Below the pieces are notes generated by a model. It worked only from the letters and a program-made list of their open reading frames with translations, had not been told where the DNA came from and did no database searches. DNA of 64,000 nucleotides from Acestrorhynchus altus (taxonomy: Eukaryota; Chordata; Actinopteri; Characiformes; Acestrorhynchidae). The stretch is taken from assembly GCA_034509495.1 (NCBI GenBank), contig CM067506.1:20133392-20197391 (forward strand). Direction: 5' to 3'. Every line of letters starts with the position of its first letter. Within the stretch, counting starts at the first letter, position 1. Shown here piece by piece: positions 37,491 to 50,099 of this stretch. The position numbers and the translations under genes are program-made.

Positions 37491-38401
37491 GGGAAATGGA
37501 AAAAAGACTGTTTGGTTGACTGTTGAAAACTGGCTTCTGTCTAGCTAAATAGACCAGAGAAACAAATAGTTTTCAGAAATGAAATACTACTCATGAACCC
37601 ATTACTGAGAAGAATGATGTCATGATATTTATAAATAATCAGGCATATAAAATAACCATTAATCAGACCATAGGCTGAAATGGGTTGTTAAGAGCACACA
37701 GAAGTGGATATTTGTAGTGTGGCCTAAAGATGTTGAATGAATGAGTTGTGGCTCATTAAAACTCTGTTGTAAATTCTGTGCAAGAACATCCAGTTTTGGC
37801 TAAACATCAACGATTGCATAACACTTTTAAAGACACATTCACTGTTAAAGTCCAGAGCCTGCTGCAAATCTGTAAACAATACTGTGTCCAAATCAATATC
37901 AGCTTGGTGAAACACTAAGACCAATTCCAACCCTTTGAACAGACAATTCAAACAATGAGAATGCATTAAGTACATCTGTACATTTCCACATTCAATTCAT
38001 TCAGTCAATCAATTTATATTGCAATGTCTACATTGCTGTCGTCTTTGCAGGAGGATCTACTTGTCCCTTTGATTTGTTTGTGTTGTAAATAAGCCCCCTC
38101 TTCTCTGTTGGCTAATCCAGCAGTAGTGCAGTTCTTTGCCTAGAGCAGGGCTACACATGTGGACCCCGCCAAAGCAGTCCTAACCACATTCTCCACACAG
38201 TGCTGAGGCACACATTCCTCAGAGTGACGCACCCTTGCTCTGAACAGAACACACTGAGACAGGGGACGGGCAGAGTCAACAGAGAAACCCCAAAAGGTGG
38301 GGAGACAGTAAAGAGGGAAGAGGAAGGGCACATACATTCAAGCGTTTGGCTGTATTTGACTTCTTTCTGATTGGGACAGATAAAAGAAGGATTTAATGAA
38401 C

Positions 38402-38600
38402 CTCTTAAGGTGTTTCAAAGAACTTCCTTGAGGATCTTATACAGTGTAAAAACCACAAGATCCTCAAGGAACTTTTGGGGGTTCTTTGAGGAAGGTTTTA
38501 AGGGAGCTCTTAAGGTGCTTCAGAAATGTTCCTTGAGTGTTTTATACAGTGTTAAAGGCACAAAATCTTTGAGGAACTTTGGAGGATCTTCAATTTGAAA
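38402..38600. repeat. Two tandem units of about 105 bp with a hairpin
   Basis: CTCTTAAGGTGTTTCA at 38402 recurs as CTCTTAAGGTGCTTCA at 38507. The first unit contains a perfect 15-bp inverted repeat: TTCCTTGAGGATCTT (38424-38438) and its complement at 38457-38471. The second unit's hairpin is degraded. Probably a duplicated MITE. Confidence 0.75.
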
Positions 38601-39604
38601 CTTGGCACTTAATTTGTAATATTGGGCAGTATTAAGCAGTGACATTTTTTATGTGCCAACAAATGAACACATGTTCCAGAAGACAGAATCAGCTTTGAGG
38701 TTTTGTTAGGCAGGAGGAAATTACCTCATGTCCTGTCTCTGATGTACATGAATTGGTGCTGTGTTTGAGTAAATTGTCGAAGAGGACGTGCTACTTGCTA
38801 TTCATAGGATTCTGGAAATACCGAGGTTTCTGTTTTGGTGCCAGCCCATAGCAGATGGCACAAAAGTGTTACTAACTGTAGGACATTTGTACATTGTAGT
38901 GCAATGAGTGCACCATGCTTAGAGAAAGCACATAGCCTTCTGTTAAATCAACATTTAAGAATAAGTGATGATTTCTCACACCTCCGGGTCCTTAGAGTAG
39001 CACAGCCACAGGAATATTAAACAGACACGTGTAATTAAGAAAACAGACGCTGAATCACTAGAAGGAAACTACTAATCTTGGGCAAGTCTGAATGGAAAAG
39101 TTGTAAAGATAAACTGACAATTCCGTTTTTAAGCTACACACTAATGCTGACTGCTGCAGTTAAGATTTCAACTGGATTTTTATTTTTTGAAGGTTGAAAG
39201 GGCTTATCTGCTCTAGATCCATCAGTTAATTGGAGCAGTAACGATGATTATCATTAGATTCTAATATTTGTATTGTGCTGACCAGTGAGGAATCCTAAAA
39301 AAATTGACCTCTGCTAAAATATTACTTTCTTTTACCTAATATTTCTATTAACATGCTAGTGTCAAGTAATTTGGAAGACCATGGTGAGTGATACATTAAA
39401 TCTATATTATGTAGATTGGGTGCCCTTGCTAGATACATTATATAACAGAAATTCTTGATTCCAAGCAGCTAACTGTCTTGTGAAGTTAGGACTAAACCTT
39501 TTCCACACTGTGTGCTAAATAAACCTAATGTATGCTACCAGCATATTGTGCACAAAAGCTACTAGTTTCAAGCTCAAGTCAGAAGAAAACCATACACATG
39601 ATTT
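38601..39604. other. Intergenic, nothing recognised
   Basis: No gene or repeat boundary seen. Confidence 0.4.
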
Positions 39605-39762
39605 GCAACAACCATCCATTTTCTATACCACTTATTCCTGAATAGGATCACAGGGGAGCCAGTACCCAGTCAGCAACTCTGAGCACAAGGGCAGGGAAAC
39701 AACCCTAGACAGGGAACACACACACTAAGGGCCACTTTAGAGTCACAAATTCACCTTTGGAT
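39605..39762 (-). mobile_element. First half of an interrupted retroposon
   Basis: CCATCCATTTTCTATACCAC, GGGCAGGGAAACAACCCTAG and CACACACACTAAGGGCCACT follow the order of a widespread fish retroposon. In intact copies that element normally continues directly into the kind of sequence seen at 41103-41250. Confidence 0.55.
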
Positions 39763-39840
39763 CCGCGCGGAAGTCGAGAGTTGTTTAGCTAAACGGCCCT
39801 AAACCGATTACCATTCATTCTCAATGGTAGTCCTAAACCA

Positions 39841-39990
39841 CTACGGATGTAATATACTTTCGGCCACTACGGCTCAATGGCGCTGTTTTGCCGGTTTTTT
39901 TTTTAGGAGACGCGGCCCCTAAAACTACGGATGTAATATACTTTCGGCCACTACGGCTCAGTGGCGCTGTTTTGCCGTTTTTTGGAGACG
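39841..39990. repeat. GC-richer tandem repeat, 84-bp period
   Basis: CTACGGATGTAATATACTTT at 39841 recurs at 39925, each followed by CGGCCACTACGGCTCA, TGGCGCTGTTTTGCCG and GGAGACGCG. The segment upstream (39770-39840, GGATCCGCGCGGAAGTCG) is equally CpG-rich. Unidentified. Confidence 0.8.
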
Positions 39991-40128
39991 CGAAACCCTG
40001 AAAAACCTTTATAATAATACCTTTAATAATACATTGTTTTTGTAGTGTTTTTTTTCCTATAAAACACCCAGACCCAACTTTTGAATGTGAAAAAGGTAGA
40101 TTTTCTACTTGAATTTGGGGAATGGCAA

Positions 40129-40156
40129 AATAATAATAATGATAATGATAATGATA

Positions 40157-40198
<42 letters not shown>
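40129..40198. repeat. (AAT)(GAT)(ATT) microsatellite
   Basis: AATAATAAT, then GATAAT units, then a long ATT run. Confidence 0.95.
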
Positions 40199-40734
40199 TT
40201 GTGTGTCTGTTTGTTATGCCATCAGTCGTTCCCACACCAGGAGTGTAATAAAAATAATGTATATATTTCAAATAATTCATTTATTTGTTGAATTAAAGTA
40301 TGATTCAACATTATTGAATTATGCATTGTTTTTGTAGTGTTTTAAATTTAAATTTCTTTTAAATGGACTAAATAGAATTTATTTAAATGGGCTAAATAGA
40401 ATTTGCTAAATAGAATTTATATTTGTATATATTTATGGTTGCTTTTAATGACATTATAACTGCTTGTTGTCAAAGATAAATATAAATAAAAATTATATTT
40501 GAATTTAATTTGAATTTATTTGAAATGTTATACAGTCTTTTTCCTCACCTCAACAATTCCCAATTCTTCACCTCAACAAGTCACAATTGCTAAACAATTC
40601 ACTACTGCTCACCTCATTGAAAGGAAAATATGCACAAAAATAAAAAGAAAGAAAATATTGTATTGGCTGGCTAGCTGTTATACCTATTCGCATATATTTA
40701 CATTGTAGATTCTCACTGAAGGCATCAAAACTAT

Positions 40735-40940
40735 AAATGAACACATGTGGAGTTTTGTACTTAACAAAAAAGATGAAATAACTGAAAACATGTTTTATAT
40801 TCTAGTTTCTTCAAAATAGCCACCCTTTGCTCTGATTACTGCTTTGCACACTCTTGGAATTCTCTCATTGAGCTTCAAGAGGTCGTCACCTGAAATGGTT
40901 TTCCAACAGTCTTGAAGGAGTTCCCAGAGGTGGCTCATTG
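40735..40940 (-). mobile_element. Tc1 fragment
   Basis: TTCTTCAAAATAGCCACCCT, CTGATTACTGCTTTGCACAC and AAGGAGTTCCCAGAGGTGGC are the minus-strand N-terminal coding region of a common fish Tc1-type element. Truncated on both sides. Confidence 0.65.
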
Positions 40941-41102
40941 AGAGAATATATATGAGAGAAATAATTGTTTTGGATCAGTGTTTGTTGACTACACAATATT
41001 TTAAATTGAGATTTTCAATGACAGAAAATTACAAACAAAAAAAGAAAGGAAAAAAGCAAAGAAATTATTCAATTGGCTGTCTGTTACACCTATTCACAAC
41101 TG

Positions 41103-41250
41103 GCCCTGCAGGGTACCCAGAGGAAAGCCACTCAAATGTGCAAACTCCACACAGAAATTTCCCAGGTCACCCCACCCAGGGATTGAACCCAGGTCATTCT
41201 TGCTGTGAGGCAACAGCACTATCCACTGTGCCATCATGGCTCCCCTGAGT
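41103..41250 (-). mobile_element. tRNA-derived SINE (second half of the interrupted retroposon)
   Basis: On the minus strand: a head GCCATGATGGCACAGTGGAT with A-box, CCTGGGTTCAATCCCTGGGT B-box region (41172-41192), then TTTGCACATTTGAGTGGCTT. Clearly tRNA-derived. Confidence 0.7.
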
Positions 41251-41299
41251 TGCAACATTCCATTTGGTGTGATTTGGCTTAGTATAAGTCACACTGACA

Positions 41300-41860
41300 T
41301 GGCGATGTGTTAACATGAATTCCGCTGGAATGAGTGGAACAGACACAGCAGTGCTGTTGGAGTTTTTAAAAACTCACTGTCCGCTCTATTAGACACTCCT
41401 ACCTGATGATCCATGATCCACCTAGTAGATGTAAAAATAGAGACAGAAGCTCACCTATTTTTGCACAGATTGTGTTGGTCATCCTCTAGTCCTTCATCAG
41501 TGGTCACAGGACGCTGCCCACAGGAACTCTCTGTCCAGCAGTAACAAGGAGGTGTTTAACTCCAGTAGCACTGCTGGGTCTGAGCCACTAATATCAGTAC
41601 AACACACAGTATAACACCACCACTATGTCAGTGTCACTACAGTACTGTGAATGACTCACCACTCAAATAATACCTGTTCTGGGGTCTTGTGCAGCCCTGA
41701 GCATTGAAGGTCAGGGTGAAAGGAGGCAAAAAATGTAAGCAGATAACAGATTACAGTCTGTAATTAAAGAACTACAAAGTGCTCCTATATCATAAGTAGA
41801 GCTGATACGGTAGACAATGAATGTAGAAACGAGGGGGTGGTGTTAATGAAGTGGCTAGTC
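41300..41860. repeat. Long interspersed repeat of otophysan type
   Basis: CCGCTGGAATGAGTGGAACA, GACACAGCAGTGCTGTTGGA, CCACTATGTCAGTGTCACTA, TGGGGTCTTGTGCAGCCCTG and AAGAACTACAAAGTGCTCCT occur in the order of an abundant non-coding repeat I recall from characin, catfish and carp genomes. No ORF. Probably a non-autonomous DNA transposon. Confidence 0.55.
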
Positions 41861-42034
41861 AGTCCATTGCAGACAGGGGTGGACTGGCCATCAGGCAAAC
41901 CAAGAAACATCCTGCTATTGGTGTGGGCTGCTGAGAGGCTGAACGGGCTGAATCACCTACCCCTCCCAGTCGACAGAATGACACCAATCAAAAGGGACAC
42001 CCCATCAACCTTCAATTCCACTAAATGGATCAGT

Positions 42035-42200
42035 CCTGGTTGTAGGGTACCACACACATTCCTTATTCTTACACTCACATTTAGGCACAGTATAGCACAG
42101 CAAGTTCACCTACCCTGTATATTTTTGGGATTTGGGAGGAACCTTTAAGAAAATGCACATGGACAAAGGAAATGACACCAAACTCCTTACAGAGACCGAA
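42035..42200 (-). mobile_element. SINE fragment (minus)
   Basis: Minus-strand order AGACTCTGTAAGGAGTTTGG-type, GGTTCCTCCCAAATCCCAAA and TAGGTGAACTTGCTGTGCTA corresponds to the body of the SINE at 35945-36215. Confidence 0.55.
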
Positions 42201-45200
42201 GCAATATGAAACCCATAATATTCTGTAAACATTATTAACCATGATTTAATCAAATGAAGTTGATCTTGATCAACATCTTAGCGTAATATAGAGACATTGT
42301 TTAGAGACCTATTTGAATGAAGTGGAATCCCAGGCTCCATTCCTTGTTTTCAGTTTCTCACAGGTGAATATTTTATGCTGACCCATGTCTGGCAAGATCA
42401 GACTTGCTTATTGCAAAGTTGATGCGAAAGCAGCTCTAATTATAGTAACACATAATTTAGGAGGAACATGTCTTAGTGCAGTTGGTTCGGGGTTTTAGCA
42501 GTTGGTATAACCAACTATGAGGAATAGAGCTCTTGGGGAAAAACATTTGGGTGTTAAATTCCTTTAAACTCAGATGAAGCTATCTGTAGACTCGAATGCC
42601 CCTCACTTGCCCCCACATGTCTGTAAAAGGCTTTTATATGCCCCTTTGTTGCTTTACACAATCTGACATCTTGCTTTTCCCTCCTCTCATCCACCACCAG
42701 TTTGGTCCCATTTGTCATCCAGGAGGCTGGTTCTGCCCTGCCTTCCTTACTTGGCAGGATCTATAGGGCCCAGACATTTCAAGACCTGGTCCAATTATGG
42801 GGCCAATGCCAAAGACTTTAACTCACAATTATTAACCTTCATATTGTACATATTTGGTCAGACTAAAATATTTCTGCATATTCCTCAGAGTCTTCTGTAG
42901 AACCTGCCTTATAGTACAGAGTATTACTGACCTCATGTGGTGTTGCAGATATATTATATATTTAATCAAGTTTACAGGAAATGAATCACAAAGGACATCA
43001 ACTGAATAGAAATAGAGCAGCACAGCTTATCAGCTGTTTACTAATGAACGAATGACACATGTTAACTCACTGCAACGTGTCTTTTACAGTCATTCACTTC
43101 ATCATTGAAGTATGAAATCTTTTGAATTTTCTTAATGAAAAATTTTCTTAATGATTCTGTTTATAATAATGAAATGTATGCTTTAGAGTTGAATTAGCAT
43201 GTAACCCTACATAATTAAGAAAAACAATTCAATAGCATATATACAGATTTAATAAATAAAAATAATGGTAATTAAATGCTATGACTTGTGTTTTGATCAT
43301 TTCTTTTTACTGGACTTTTATTAAGTCTTCTTGGTGCTTCATGTGGTCAGCTAGTGTTCTTGCAGTTATTTTACCTATATAGCTTTTGATTCTGAAAGAG
43401 GACATTGTTTTTGGGGTTCATGATATGTCAATTCCATGTAACAACATAGAGCTCTAATTATTCAGTTATTCCAAGGTAAATACAGTTTTCCACTCAATGG
43501 CTTCTTAAAGAGATGCTGAACAGTATTGTTCATTTAATAATAAACATAAATGCAATTTCTTCATCTTTCTAGTGCTGCTCTATAGCAGTTTACCACTCTG
43601 TCACATGTGTTTCAAATGTTAGAGGATCTCAGTTTCTAACATCTGTACAGTCAGTGAGTGACTACACATGACTAAGCCCATGAAGCACTGGATAAAACCT
43701 AATGAGCTAAAAATGCTGTTTGTTGGAAAAGAGCATTGGAAGAGAGTTGGAATCTGAAAGAAACAGAATATAATCTGTATCATCCATTTAAAAGCTTGAC
43801 ACACAAGAGATACAGCAGCATGTGGTGAATATGTGGGTGCAAAAATTAACTTTAACTTTGTTTTATTGTAGTTTGTTACTGGAGTTGTGTTCAAATTGAT
43901 ATGAATACCAATAAATGTCAGGGAGAGGCACCAACACTAAGGGACAGAAAATATGTAGCTGTTGCACAAAAACCTTGTATCTCAGTGTTTCATTGATTTT
44001 TACTTTTTGACATACTCTGAAAGTTATTTGATTGTGTCAAAATTCCATGAAGAATGGACCAATAGAAGTCAAATCTTTTTACACAGACTTCCACTAAAAC
44101 CTATTAAGGGCTTTCCCTTCTGCTGTAAAGTCATTTTGGGAATAAATCTATTCACATTCATTATAGTACTTACAACTTTTTAAACAGCGAATTTCAAAAG
44201 GGTTTTTTTTAAAATATCCTTAAGGTTATACAACCAAGCTAGAGCCCAAAAGCAATCCTGAGCTAATGCACTTCCAGAGACAGTCAGAGCTGAAACATGC
44301 ATTTATTAAGTGGAATTACAAGACATTTTAATTAGTGCAAGATTGTGATTCTTTAAACACATTTCAATGAGATTGGTCTTCAGGCTATGTTTAAAATGGA
44401 AAATTCTTCTGTTTGGACAGTCAGGGGGAGTTCATTTCCAGCATAAGACCTCAAAATAAATGCAGAAGGCAAGCAACATGGAAGAACTAAGAAAGATAGA
44501 AGGCGAGTTGAATCCTCTCATTCTAGAACACCTGCAAACACTTTGGCCATCCAGCTGTGCGAGTTTCATTTACTTTAATCTTTAGGCCCAGCTGTGCCAG
44601 TTTTACTTATTTTATTGAATTCTAGTCCAAAAGACCAATCTTTGGAAACCAACACAGCTGTGCCAATAAAATATATGAATAAATGTTTCATGGACACCCC
44701 TGTGCAATTTGAGACAATCTTCAACAAATATTCTCAGTGAATATGAGTAGTTTGAATTACAATTCCATTTTTATATACATAAAAAATTGTTCCTATTTTA
44801 ATTAAAAAAGTAAATTGTTCAAATTTCAAATAATCATTACATTTAAAGTGACATATTTCAAAAGCCTCTTATCAAAAAGACGATTCTTAGGTGGTCCTGT
44901 GAGCATCATATTGAACACTCCCAATTAGGCCATTCTAAGTGTTAACATCCTTTGGGAAACTGGATCCTGATTATTAATTTACACAAACATAATTAATTAA
45001 AGATACTGGATGTATGCTATTTTATTTGTAGAGATTCACTAGTAAATACCAAATAGATATGTAAAACAGTTCATCTCTTCCATGCATTTGTTACTAAAAA
45101 TAAATGTTATAAGATATATTATCATTCATATTAAAATATGCTTCCAAGAAAAATGTTCATGTGTAATATGGAAGAGTATCCACTAGAGGACACCAGAATA

Positions 45201-45660
45201 TTTCTCTTGTCTGTATTAAAAAGAACATAAACAAAGCCTTCATTTGTAACCACTTTCTTGATTAATTTTCGCACTTGTGTTTAGATGAACAAGTAGGGAA
45301 ATTTAAGAACCAGACCCTGCTCTGTGTATTGTAACATGGTGTTTAATCATGAATCATGAGTTTTTAATCCTCTGACTGATTGTGTTTGTAGTTCAGTTGT
45401 CGCTTTCACAGATGGCATCACTACCCTGCACTGTATAATGATTTCTGGAGAGAGAATTTGTTCTCAGCTTTAATAGAAGAGAATAATCAAATAATCAAAT
45501 AATCTCTGAGCTCAGCAGATTCTGTTCCTGTTTGTTTCTTCTTGGTTTGTTTCCCATGAGTGTTACTCATTTACACTGAACAAGTATTAGTGGAGCTCGA
45601 GTAAACACATACCATAGATGGATTTCATATAATTGCAAAAACAGCACACCAATGGATACT
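42201..45660. other. Intergenic, no gene
   Basis: No coding exon recognised. 42300-42470 is compositionally balanced and free of repeats, so it may be conserved non-coding DNA. The rest is AT-rich. Confidence 0.4.
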
Positions 45661-45664
45661 AGTT

Positions 45665-45942
45665 TGATTCTAGTAGATGAATAGTTTGAATCCCGGATCA
45701 TGTTGTTTGCCATTGGCAGTCAAAAGAGCAAAATTGGCCATGCTCCCTCTGGGTGGGTAGATGGTGACCCATAACACACCCAGTGTGATGCTGGTTGGTG
45801 TTAGCCATTGTATTCGAGCTGGGGACCCAACACTTTACTCCAAGTGCACTGGCTGCCCAGCATTGTATGTGATAGGGGGAGAGTTGTATTAGGGTTCGGT
45901 TAATAGCATTTCCAAATTGGAGGGAAATTCGGGTACAATGAA

Positions 45943-45945
<3 letters not shown>
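45665..45945 (+). mobile_element. tRNA-like SINE, type 2, ending in a CA repeat
   Basis: Motif order as at 37125-37490: TTTGAATCCCGGATCATG, GCCATTGGCAGTCAAAAGAG, TGGCCATGCTCCCTCTGGGT, GTGATAGGGGGAGAGTTG, CCAAATTGGAGGGAAATTCG. It runs directly into (CA)n. Confidence 0.65.

Positions 45946-46001
<56 letters not shown>
45946..46001. repeat. (CA)n microsatellite
   Basis: About 28 perfect CA units immediately at the 3' end of a SINE. Confidence 0.95.
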
Positions 46002-46003
<2 letters not shown>

Positions 46004-46245
46004 CCTCCACCTTTAGGGCATAAATACATTTTAGGATATTTGGATGGCAGAAGCAATATGGGCTGTTTCAAAATGAATGAGACCACTGATATTTCTATCA
46101 GATATTTCTAACCTGCATGTTGGACATTCAGATGCTAAACAAATTTTTATTATTTGGGGTTAAGACTCACCCTTTGTGAACCTTCTAATGTTTAAATTCT
46201 TTGTTGATAATTAATTTAATCTATTTACTAGCATTGAGTGTTCTG

Positions 46246-46312
<67 letters not shown>
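46246..46312. repeat. (AAAT)n microsatellite
   Basis: About 16 tandem AAAT/TAAA units. Confidence 0.95.
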
Positions 46313-46849
46313 AAAACATATAGGCTACAGTAAACAACTTGTCTAGTTCAGATTGTTATGGCTGGTGCAGATGATACTTGAGTTAACCTCTTTAAACCTG
46401 TTCCAGCAATTATGTTCTATTTATTTACCCTGGTGAACCTACAAACATAGCATAACACCACATCATCAAGCTCATATTAAATTAATTCAAACTTCTGTTT
46501 CAATTAGACCTGGTAATATTAGTACCTCTTGTAGATCTCTTGGAATGTAAAATGTACTGATAGCTTTTCTGAGAGAGGAATTTCAGAATAAAATTCCATA
46601 GAAAGGGATAATACTGATACATAAGTAACAAAAATAGTAAAGAACATTTAGTTTTTTATTTTGAAGAACTATTATTATAAATATTATTGTAAAACTAATC
46701 AAATCATTATTTCATCATAAATCATTATTTATAATACAAATAACTTTCAGCTCAAAAACTCTGATTAATTTTCAACAGGATTTCTAAGGTGTTTTTAAGT
46801 GTTTTTTTTTATCCTTATAATAATCATATAATCCTAATTTCTAGCTGGT

Positions 46850-47482
46850 AGTTTGGGGGAATCCCTACTGAGGCTCCAATCAGTACAAAACGCTGCTGCA
46901 AGGGTTCTCACCGGAACTCGGAAATTTGACCACATTAGTCCTGTTCTTTCATTTCTCCATTGGCTTCCCATTAAATTCAGAATCGACTACAAAATATTGC
47001 TACTAACGTACAAGTCACTAAATGGCTTAGCCCCCCCCCATGTCCGGAGCTGCCCCGGATGCCTGGTGGATACCGGTCCACTCATCCACTTCCTAGTACC
47101 AACTGCCAGACTCGACCACGCCACCTGCATGGACTTCATTATTCATTCATTCCTGTATCACTACTACAAGCAAACTATCTTTATCTTCCCTCCCTCTATT
47201 TTATTTCATTTCATTTCTTTTCTCCTTCTCCATACCAATGTATTGTGCCGTTGTCTTGCTCTCCGGTGTCGACCAGAGGAGGATGGGTTCCTCTCTTGAG
47301 CCTTGCTTCCTCTCAAGGTTTCTTCCTCCAAGACTGAGGGAGTTTTTCCTTGCCACTGTTTGTCCACTGGCTGCTTATTTGAGGCTTGGACCCTGTGTTA
47401 AGCTTGTTTGTTAAGCTGCTTTGTGACAACTTCTTGTTGTAAAAAGCTCTATATAAATAAAATATGATTGATTGATTGATAA
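46850..47482 (+). mobile_element. L2-type LINE 3' end with GATT tail
   Basis: The frame from 46853 encodes LQSVQNAAARVLTGTRKFDH, then PVLSFLHWLPIKFRIDYKIL and TYKSLNGLAPPHV: the C-terminal reverse-transcriptase region of an L2-group LINE. The frame then drops into a conserved 3' UTR (CCTCTCAAGGTTTCTTCCTC, GCTGCTTTGTGACAACTTCT, CTCTATATAAATAAAATATG) and a GATT repeat at 47467-47480. 5'-truncated; about 80 codons of ORF still open. Confidence 0.82.
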
Positions 47483-50095
47483 TAAAAATCACTCACCAAA
47501 AACAGGTACATTTTTCATAAAAACATGGTCAAATTCATACAAATATTTGAATTCTGTTCATCTTTACATCTCAAATGAAGACAAATTTGAGTAGCCTAGG
47601 ACCCCATGAAAACAACATCTGGTATGTGTGACTATCTCCTACAAATACTTCTCAATTTTTTTGGTTAAAGTAAAATAAAAGTAGGTCAAACTATAAAAAC
47701 ATCCTGCAAAATTGACCTAATATAACCTTTCACCTTTGAACTTCCTCTTATTACTTAAATGACAACATAATGATATTTGTATGATATATATATATATATG
47801 ATATATTTGTAACACCTCAAAACATCAAAAAGATATTCAGTCAGTACCACTTATTGACTCCATTGACTGCATTCAGATAGTCAGTAATAGAGCCAGCTCT
47901 CCTCATAAGCAGTGAACAAAATGCACATTCTTAAGTAATGTGATGCTGTGACTGTTGACTTCTCAGTGATATTGGGTTTCTTTAATGAAACGTTTATCAC
48001 ACTTCCTTTCAGAGCTCTGCTCTTAAGATTGCAGTGGAATCTCATTTGTTTTGTGCTGCAAATGTAATGTCATTCTAATGAATAGCACATTCCTCCACTA
48101 GATAGCATGGATTAACAGGTCATTATTGACTGAGGTGTGTGTCAGCCAGACCGCAAGCCCACGCATCTTAGGAACAATTTGTCAAATGCAACAGTTTTTA
48201 TGATGGGCTAGAAGCCGTCTTTATGGTGAAACATTCGCATAGTTGGTTATACACTTGCCTGCCTTCTGTAGCCACTGTGGTACCTCGCTCAATCATAATG
48301 ATTATGTTAGAACAGATGTGTCATTAATTCATGCTGCAAATTGTATTAAGTCACATATCTTAAATTTAATTAAATGATTATATAACTCCCACATTCTTAC
48401 ACCTATACAAAATGAGCACTTACAGACATAGTCTTTCACATCTATGCCTTACATCATCTAAGTGGCCATTAAAAAAGAATATATTATTGAGTATTAAGGA
48501 GTTCATTCCACTGCTATTAATACACTAAAAACCCAAAGGTTGTGGGATAAGAACTATTGTGTAGGAATTGGGTACCATGAGTTTTGCGAATGTGAATGGA
48601 ATTTCTGCCATGAGTATGCTGGCCAGAGTTCTTCTTCACTCATGAAATTACACTTCATAATGTACACAGGTGTGATTATTTCCAAGCAGTCATATGAGTT
48701 AACTCTTCATGATCAGTTTACATACTGCTATGCCATAACTTTTGGAATGTCAGTTGTTTTTTTTCTCAATATTGCAGTTTGAGCTCATGGGAAAATGCAT
48801 TTGTTGTCAGTTAAAGTGAAGCAAGCATGTTGGCAGACAAGGTGGTGTATTAAAACAGTATTTTGCAGAAATGTTACTAGAGTTATGCAGCATTATGCAG
48901 TTTTTATGAGAGTTCTTTTGTAGGATTCTCCAAAGTTACATAGCGCTGCACTGTTCCTGGTACTGGCTGCAATAAAGCAGTTGTGATTCTCCTTATTACA
49001 AGTCATTGAATCATCAAAATGATTTTAAGGCTGTTATTTTAAGATTAAGAAATTACATAGTGTTCACTAAAATACTAGACAGGCCTATTATTATTGAGTG
49101 GGTCACATGGGAAAACCAAATAATATAATATTGTTGCCATATTTTGAACCTCCAGGTGTTCTTTACACTGTATCAAAATGCAAAGTAAGTAGACAAGTAG
49201 AAATGCTACAAAATGACTTGGAACTAAATCACTTTACAATGATTTCCAATGAAAATTAAGAGGATTGTTTTCATTGTAAAGTTACTATTTTGGAAAGATG
49301 CATGACATGAACAGTATAACATTTATTACATGAAAAAAACAGCAATATTTGTTGCTATTATTTTTTATAAAAAAAACCCCAACGAATACCCATAGTAAAC
49401 ATTTCAACCACAAAGCACAAATAGTCCATAAATGTAATGAGCAGGACATAAAGTATAGTAGCCATAAAAACAGCCCACAAAAATTCTTAAAAGCAGGCAG
49501 GGGTCATTTTAAAACATACAAATTAGCTTTCCACCAGTAGACTGATAAGTAGGCCAGTTTATAACTGTGTACTAGAAACAATGAAATACCAAAAAAGGAG
49601 GGATATCCAAGTCCTTGAATACTTTCTTTGCTCATTCAAAAGTGAATCCAAGGCTATGAAGAATGAAGACCTTACAGTACAGCTGTGAGCCTTCTGCCCA
49701 CACACTGTAATCAATATCTGCTATCACATTATCACACAAGAAGAGTCCAGCTAACTTTTTGTGACTTAACATAGGCTAAAAGCAGAGAGCACTCTGGTGG
49801 ACATTCAGGCTTGTAGGAACTTTGGGAACCATCAGTATAATCAATCAGAGGGCTCAGCCAGAGATTTCCAATCAGCACAAAGCAACAAAAACAGATGGAC
49901 ATTAACCTGGCAATCACACACACTTAGATTGCATAACCTCCATAGAAACCTAATGCCAACAGAACGGGGTGTTCTGCAGCATCTGAACATGAGCCTAAAG
50001 TCACCTTCCAGGATGCTAAGTGTTAACTACAGGTTTGAATTACATCTTCTGGAGTGATAATACCTCTGAGGTGAATTGGGATGGCATTTATGGTC
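47483..50095. other. Intergenic, no gene
   Basis: No exon or repeat with clear ends. 47930-48340 is balanced in composition and free of repeats, so a candidate conserved non-coding region. Confidence 0.4.
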
Positions 50096-50099
50096 GACA

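Noticed and set aside
41160..41230. tRNA gene
   Set aside because: Box-like motifs belong to a tRNA-derived SINE; no complete cloverleaf can be drawn.
45698..46086. ORFs across (CA)n and a SINE
   Set aside because: Microsatellite and SINE artefacts.
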